A stretch of DNA of 25,669 nt from JALORV01 sp035255845 (lineage in GTDB: Bacteria; Pseudomonadota; Gammaproteobacteria; Burkholderiales; Burkholderiaceae_F), in assembly GCA_035255845.1 (NCBI GenBank), contig DATEZE010000260.1, positions 1 to 25,669 of the forward strand, written 5' to 3'. Numbering within the stretch: position 1 is the stretch's first letter; every line of letters begins with the position of its first letter. Shown here piece by piece: positions 22,834 through 25,669 of this stretch. A model generated the notes under the pieces. The model saw nothing but the letters and a program-made list of their open reading frames with translations, ran no database searches and had not been told where the DNA came from. The position numbers and the translations under genes were made by a program.

Positions 22834-24057
22834 ATGGATCATCACTTCGACACCCGCGAATCGCGTGACCCGCGCCAGCGGGAACTCGACCTCCTCGGGC
22901 ATTTGCCGGGCCTCATTGCCAAAGCGCTGAAGGCGCCGGGTTGGCGCAAGCACCTGGGCGATATCGATGCCGCGGCCATCGCTACGCGCGCCGACCTCGC
23001 GCGCCTGCCGGTCCTGCGCAAATCCGACCTTCCGGCGCTGCAGAAGGCAACTCCTCCATTCGGCGGTCTGATCGATCCGGTCGAGAAGTTCGGGCGGCTG
23101 TTCACGTCGCCGGGGCCTATCTATGAGGCCGAGGCGCGACATGAGGACCCTTGGCACGCGGCTCGCGGGCTGCATGCGGCCGGATTCCGCTCTTCCGATC
23201 TGGTCCTGAACACGTTTTCGTATCACCTGACACCCGGAGGTTTCGTCCTCGACGGCGGGGCGCGCGCACTCGGCTGCGCCGTCATTCCTGCCGGCCCCGG
23301 CAATATCGAACAGCAGATTGAACTGATACGACACTTGCATCCGACGGCGTACACCGGCACTCCGGATTTCCTGAAGATCCTGCTCGATGCGGCTGCGGCA
23401 TCCGGAGTGGAGTCGACGATCCGACGGGCCGCCGTGTCCGGAGCTGCATTCCCGGTTTCGCTGCAGGACGAGATCCGCGAGCGTGGAGTCGACGCGTACC
23501 AGCTCTATGCAACGGCCGACGTCGGCATCATCGCCTACGAGACGGAGGCGCGGGCCGGCATGGTCGTCAACGAAGACGTTCTGGTAGAGATCGTGCGGCC
23601 CGGCACCGGCAATCCGGTACCGGACGGAGAAGTCGGCGAAGTGGTCGTCACGACGACCGATACGCACCACCCCTGGATCCGGTTGGCGCTTGGCGACCTG
23701 TCAGCCATCGTGCCCGGAACGTCTCCTTGCGGACGTACGAACCGCCGTATTCGCGGCTGGCTGGGACGGGCCGATCAGATCACGAAGGTCAAAGGCATGT
23801 TCGTTCGACCGGAACTTATCGCGGAGGTCGGGCGCCGCCATCCAGGCATCGGTCGTCTGCGGCTCGTTGTCGGCCGCAGCGGCGAAGTCGACACAATGGT
23901 CTTGCGCGCTGAAAGCGCCGAGAAAGATCGCACGCTGGAAGCCGCGGTCGCAGACACGCTTCGCGCGGTAACCAAGCTGAGCGGCACGGTGGAGCTGGTC
24001 GGGCCGGGCGCCTTGCCGAACGACGGCAAGGTGATCGAAGACACGCGCTCGGTCTGA
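22834..24057 (+). CDS. PaaK-like adenylate-forming ligase with altered P-loop
   Basis: A 407-residue member of the phenylacetate-CoA ligase-like part of the ANL superfamily. It keeps the order of core elements: a substrate/ATP region YATADVGIIAYE (225-236), a conserved Gly-Asp (GDLS, 287-290), and the hinge with GRADQITKVKGMFV (311-324) leading to a PaaK-type C-terminal domain. Where PaaK has an SSGTTG P-loop, this protein has FTSPGPIYE (90-98), so the phosphate-binding loop is changed. Either it is a divergent but active subfamily or it has lost adenylation. It starts at ATG 22834; a GTG at 22816 is possible. As the last gene of the ABC/ligase block, it probably works on a CoA-activated acid or aromatic acid. 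Confidence 0.8.
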   Translation: MDHHFDTRESRDPRQRELDLLGHLPGLIAKALKAPGWRKHLGDIDAAAIATRADLARLPVLRKSDLPALQKATPPFGGLIDPVEKFGRLFTSPGPIYEAEARHEDPWHAARGLHAAGFRSSDLVLNTFSYHLTPGGFVLDGGARALGCAVIPAGPGNIEQQIELIRHLHPTAYTGTPDFLKILLDAAAASGVESTIRRAAVSGAAFPVSLQDEIRERGVDAYQLYATADVGIIAYETEARAGMVVNEDVLVEIVRPGTGNPVPDGEVGEVVVTTTDTHHPWIRLALGDLSAIVPGTSPCGRTNRRIRGWLGRADQITKVKGMFVRPELIAEVGRRHPGIGRLRLVVGRSGEVDTMVLRAESAEKDRTLEAAVADTLRAVTKLSGTVELVGPGALPNDGKVIEDTRSV

Positions 24058-24081
24058 CGGGCCGCGGCGAGTCGCGTGAAG

Positions 24082-24107
24082 AAAAAGGCGGCGCCGTTGG
24101 GCGCCGC
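24082..24107 (-). terminator. Intrinsic terminator of the DUF1801 gene
   Basis: GCGGCGCC (24088-24095) and GGCGCCGC (24100-24107) form a perfect 8-bp stem with a 4-nt loop. On the minus strand it is followed by five T (24082-24086). It lies 27 bases beyond the stop of the minus-strand gene and also separates it from the convergent ligase gene. Confidence 0.75.
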
Positions 24108-24133
24108 TCTGGCAATTACTGCTGCGTATCAGG

Positions 24134-24844
24134 TCAGCGTCGTCGGGCGGGCGCCTTCTTGGCACCAGCCTTCTTTGCTGCGGCGCTCGCGACCGCTTTG
24201 CGTGTCGAAGCGCGTGATTCGACGCGCTTGGCCGCGCGTGGCGTCGCAGCTCGTGCAACGGCGGCCTTGCGGCTCGAAGACTTCGGCGCGGGAACTCCCG
24301 TTGCAATGTCGATCGCGGCAATCATCGCGTCGCGCACGCTGGTCGCCATCGCATTGATCGCATCGCTCATCGCTGCGGCAGGTTTCGCCACCGGAAGCTT
24401 CACGGTCGTCGCCGGCGGGGCGGCGGCCTCTTCATTAATGCCCCAGAGTTTCAGGAGTTCGCTCTGCGTCGGAACCGTTCCCTGCGCCAGCCGCTGGCGG
24501 CGCGCAGCGACCGAGTCCCGCACGATCTTTTCAACGACATCGAGCGGCAAGCGATTCAGGTCCGAGAACTTGATGAAGCTCTTGGCCGCGTTGACGCCCT
24601 GCAGCGCGTCCTTGTGCTTGAGCACCACGTCTTTTTCCGCGACGTACAGCGACATGTGACGGCGGCCGGATTCCAGCGCGAACAACGGCCCGTCGAGTTC
24701 GTAGAACGCGAGCCCATAGCGCATGCTCTCGCGCACTCCGCGGGCGGAGCGGCGGATCATGCTGCACAGGCGCGCCATTGCCACGCGACGGTCCGGCGGC
24801 AGGTCGCGCAAATAGGCGCCTACCGTCGAGGCAGTCGTGTTCAT
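24134..24844 (-). CDS. DUF1801 domain protein with Ala/Lys-rich tail
   Basis: A 236-residue protein. Residues about 5-115 form a DUF1801 (YdhG-like) domain, with VRESMRYGLAFYEL, HMSLYVAEKDV and SFIKFSDLNRLPLDVVEKIV as characteristic stretches. Residues about 130-180 are a linker. The last 50 or so (SSSRKAAVARAATPRAAKR onward, ending KKAPARRR) are an Ala/Lys/Arg low-complexity tail like that of histone H1. The domain is of unknown biochemical function. The start ATG at 24844 has a strong GGAGG six bases upstream, which excludes the longer frame beginning at 24862. It is monocistronic with its own terminator. Confidence 0.87.
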   Translation of the reverse strand: MNTTASTVGAYLRDLPPDRRVAMARLCSMIRRSARGVRESMRYGLAFYELDGPLFALESGRRHMSLYVAEKDVVLKHKDALQGVNAAKSFIKFSDLNRLPLDVVEKIVRDSVAARRQRLAQGTVPTQSELLKLWGINEEAAAPPATTVKLPVAKPAAAMSDAINAMATSVRDAMIAAIDIATGVPAPKSSSRKAAVARAATPRAAKRVESRASTRKAVASAAAKKAGAKKAPARRR

Positions 24845-24880
24845 GGGGTTCCTCCAGCGCACAGCGTCCGAAAACGCTGA

Positions 24881-24886
24881 ATTTTA
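24881..24886 (-). promoter_or_regulatory. Candidate -10 box for the DUF1801 gene
   Basis: Read on the minus strand this is TAAAAT, five of six matches to TATAAT, in an AT-rich island unusual for this window. It would start transcription about 30 bases before the ATG at 24844. No good -35 box is seen at the right distance. Confidence 0.35.
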
Positions 24887-24961
24887 ACGCTTTTTGAGAA
24901 CCGACTCGAGTTGCCGCCGAGGCGCGCGGTAAGCGGCAGGAGAATTGCAGACGAACGGCGG

Positions 24962-25552
24962 TCAGCCGGCGGTAGACCGCGGGCGGTAAAAAATGAAGTC
25001 CGCGGAGAAATCCACACGCAGCAACTGGTCGATGTGGCCGCTGTCGCAGCGCTCCGGTGGCATCCCGCCGCGCGTGTTAACCCGCTGAACGTGCGTCACG
25101 CCCTCGAAGGCGCCCTTGCCGAAACTCCGCGTCGACAGCAGCAACCATCTTAAGTCTGCAGAATTTGGCGCGTCGTCGTAAGCAGAGATCGTCGCCACCA
25201 GGCGGCTGCCATCGACGTGTTCGAACGAAAAGTTGGCGCCGTGACGTCCGACGGCCTTGCCATAAGCATCGAGCAGTTGCGCGTCCGGCTGACGGAAGGT
25301 CCAGACGAACGCTCCATCGCGTTTTTCGCAGCGGAAGACCTGCACACCCTGCGCCGACAACTGCAACACCGGCTCGCGATCGGAGGGCGCCTTGATGCTT
25401 GAAAAAAACCCAAGGCTCGGTGCCTTGGCCGCGGACGCTTTTTCAGGACCTGTGGCTGATGGACCAGTGCCCACTGACGCGCAGGCGGATAGCAGCGCTG
25501 CGCCGACGGCGATGACGAACCGATCGCGAACTTGTATGAAAGCAAAAGTCAC
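24962..25552 (-). CDS. DUF3455-family lipoprotein
   Basis: A 196-residue protein from the GTG at 25552. A hydrophobic N-terminus ends in LLSAC, a good lipobox with the lipidated Cys at position 24, so it is probably a membrane-anchored periplasmic lipoprotein. The rest matches the DUF3455 pattern: VLQLSAQGVQVFRCE, WTFRQPDAQLLDAYGKAVGRH, WLLLSTRSFGKGAFEGVTHVQ, then RVNTRGGMPP and SADFIFYRP at the end. The function is unknown. An ATG at 25576 in the same frame gives eight more residues before the signal peptide and is the other possible start. It reads toward the DUF1801 gene, about 117 bases away. Confidence 0.85.
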   Translation of the reverse strand: MTFAFIQVRDRFVIAVGAALLSACASVGTGPSATGPEKASAAKAPSLGFFSSIKAPSDREPVLQLSAQGVQVFRCEKRDGAFVWTFRQPDAQLLDAYGKAVGRHGANFSFEHVDGSRLVATISAYDDAPNSADLRWLLLSTRSFGKGAFEGVTHVQRVNTRGGMPPERCDSGHIDQLLRVDFSADFIFYRPRSTAG

Positions 25553-25598
25553 GTCATCGATCCCAGGTTGGCCCATCGTACCTGCAGCATCCGGACGG

Positions 25599-25669
25599 CT
25601 ACGGTCGCGATCTCTTCGTCAGCCGGAAGCCCAGTGACGTGAGTTCGTCGCGCACTTCCGGATCGCTGA
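25599..25669 (-). CDS. C-terminal fragment of an unknown gene, partial
   Basis: Only the last 22 codons lie in the window, ending at TAG 25599-25601. They read SDPEVRDELTSLGFRLTKRS and two more residues. The DPEVR..L..LGF pattern resembles the C-terminus of tripartite-tricarboxylate (Bug/TctC) binding proteins, but this is too short to assign. Other frames are open over this short stretch as well. It would lie 23 to 47 bases upstream of the DUF3455 gene, possibly in one operon. Confidence 0.35.
   Translation of the reverse strand, partial: SDPEVRDELTSLGFRLTKRSRP

Overview
The window is GC-rich, densely packed bacterial chromosome. There are no phage, transposon, CRISPR, rRNA or tRNA signals. 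Gene content (LIV-type ABC cluster with acyl-CoA ligases, c-type cytochrome, ChaN, DUF3455, TPR-GGDEF, periplasmic MBL enzyme) and codon bias point to a metabolically versatile proteobacterium. Betaproteobacteria is my best guess, but no rRNA or marker gene is present to prove it.

Left part (1-5882): the 5' end of an exported c-type cytochrome gene on the minus strand is cut by the window edge. A plus-strand series follows: an exported metallo-beta-lactamase-fold hydrolase, a FrnE-like DsbA-family oxidoreductase, an AEC-family transporter, an EntS-like MFS exporter, and an exported NTF2/DUF4440-like gene broken by a frameshift.

Middle part (5904-14313): a periplasmic-TPR/GGDEF diguanylate cyclase on the minus strand lies divergent from an SDR oxidoreductase. 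A minus-strand TIR-transmembrane-TPR protein, with the layout of a Toll-like receptor, follows. Divergent from it is a MarR-MFS pair, translationally coupled through a TTG start, with a perfect palindrome over the marR start. A minus-strand operon follows: a membrane-anchored hypothetical gene split by an in-frame TAA, an aldo/keto reductase, and a ChaN-family protein.

Right part (14644-24057): a ten-gene plus-strand block, probably one transcription unit. The order is long-chain-type acyl-CoA synthetase, small two-helix membrane protein, LivG, LivH, LivM, substrate-binding protein, LivF, histone-H1-like basic protein, small lipoprotein-like protein, PaaK-like ligase with an altered P-loop. 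All parts of a LIV/HAAT importer are present, flanked by two adenylate-forming enzymes. The simplest reading is uptake of a carboxylic acid (fatty, aromatic or branched) followed by CoA activation; the substrate cannot be read from sequence. A minus-strand intrinsic terminator separates this block from a DUF1801 gene with an Ala/Lys-rich tail, a DUF3455 lipoprotein and the 3' end of another gene.

The items most worth a second look are the TIR receptor-like protein, the in-frame stop at 14182-14184, the frameshift near 5223, the composition of the ABC/ligase block, and the palindrome at the marR promoter.
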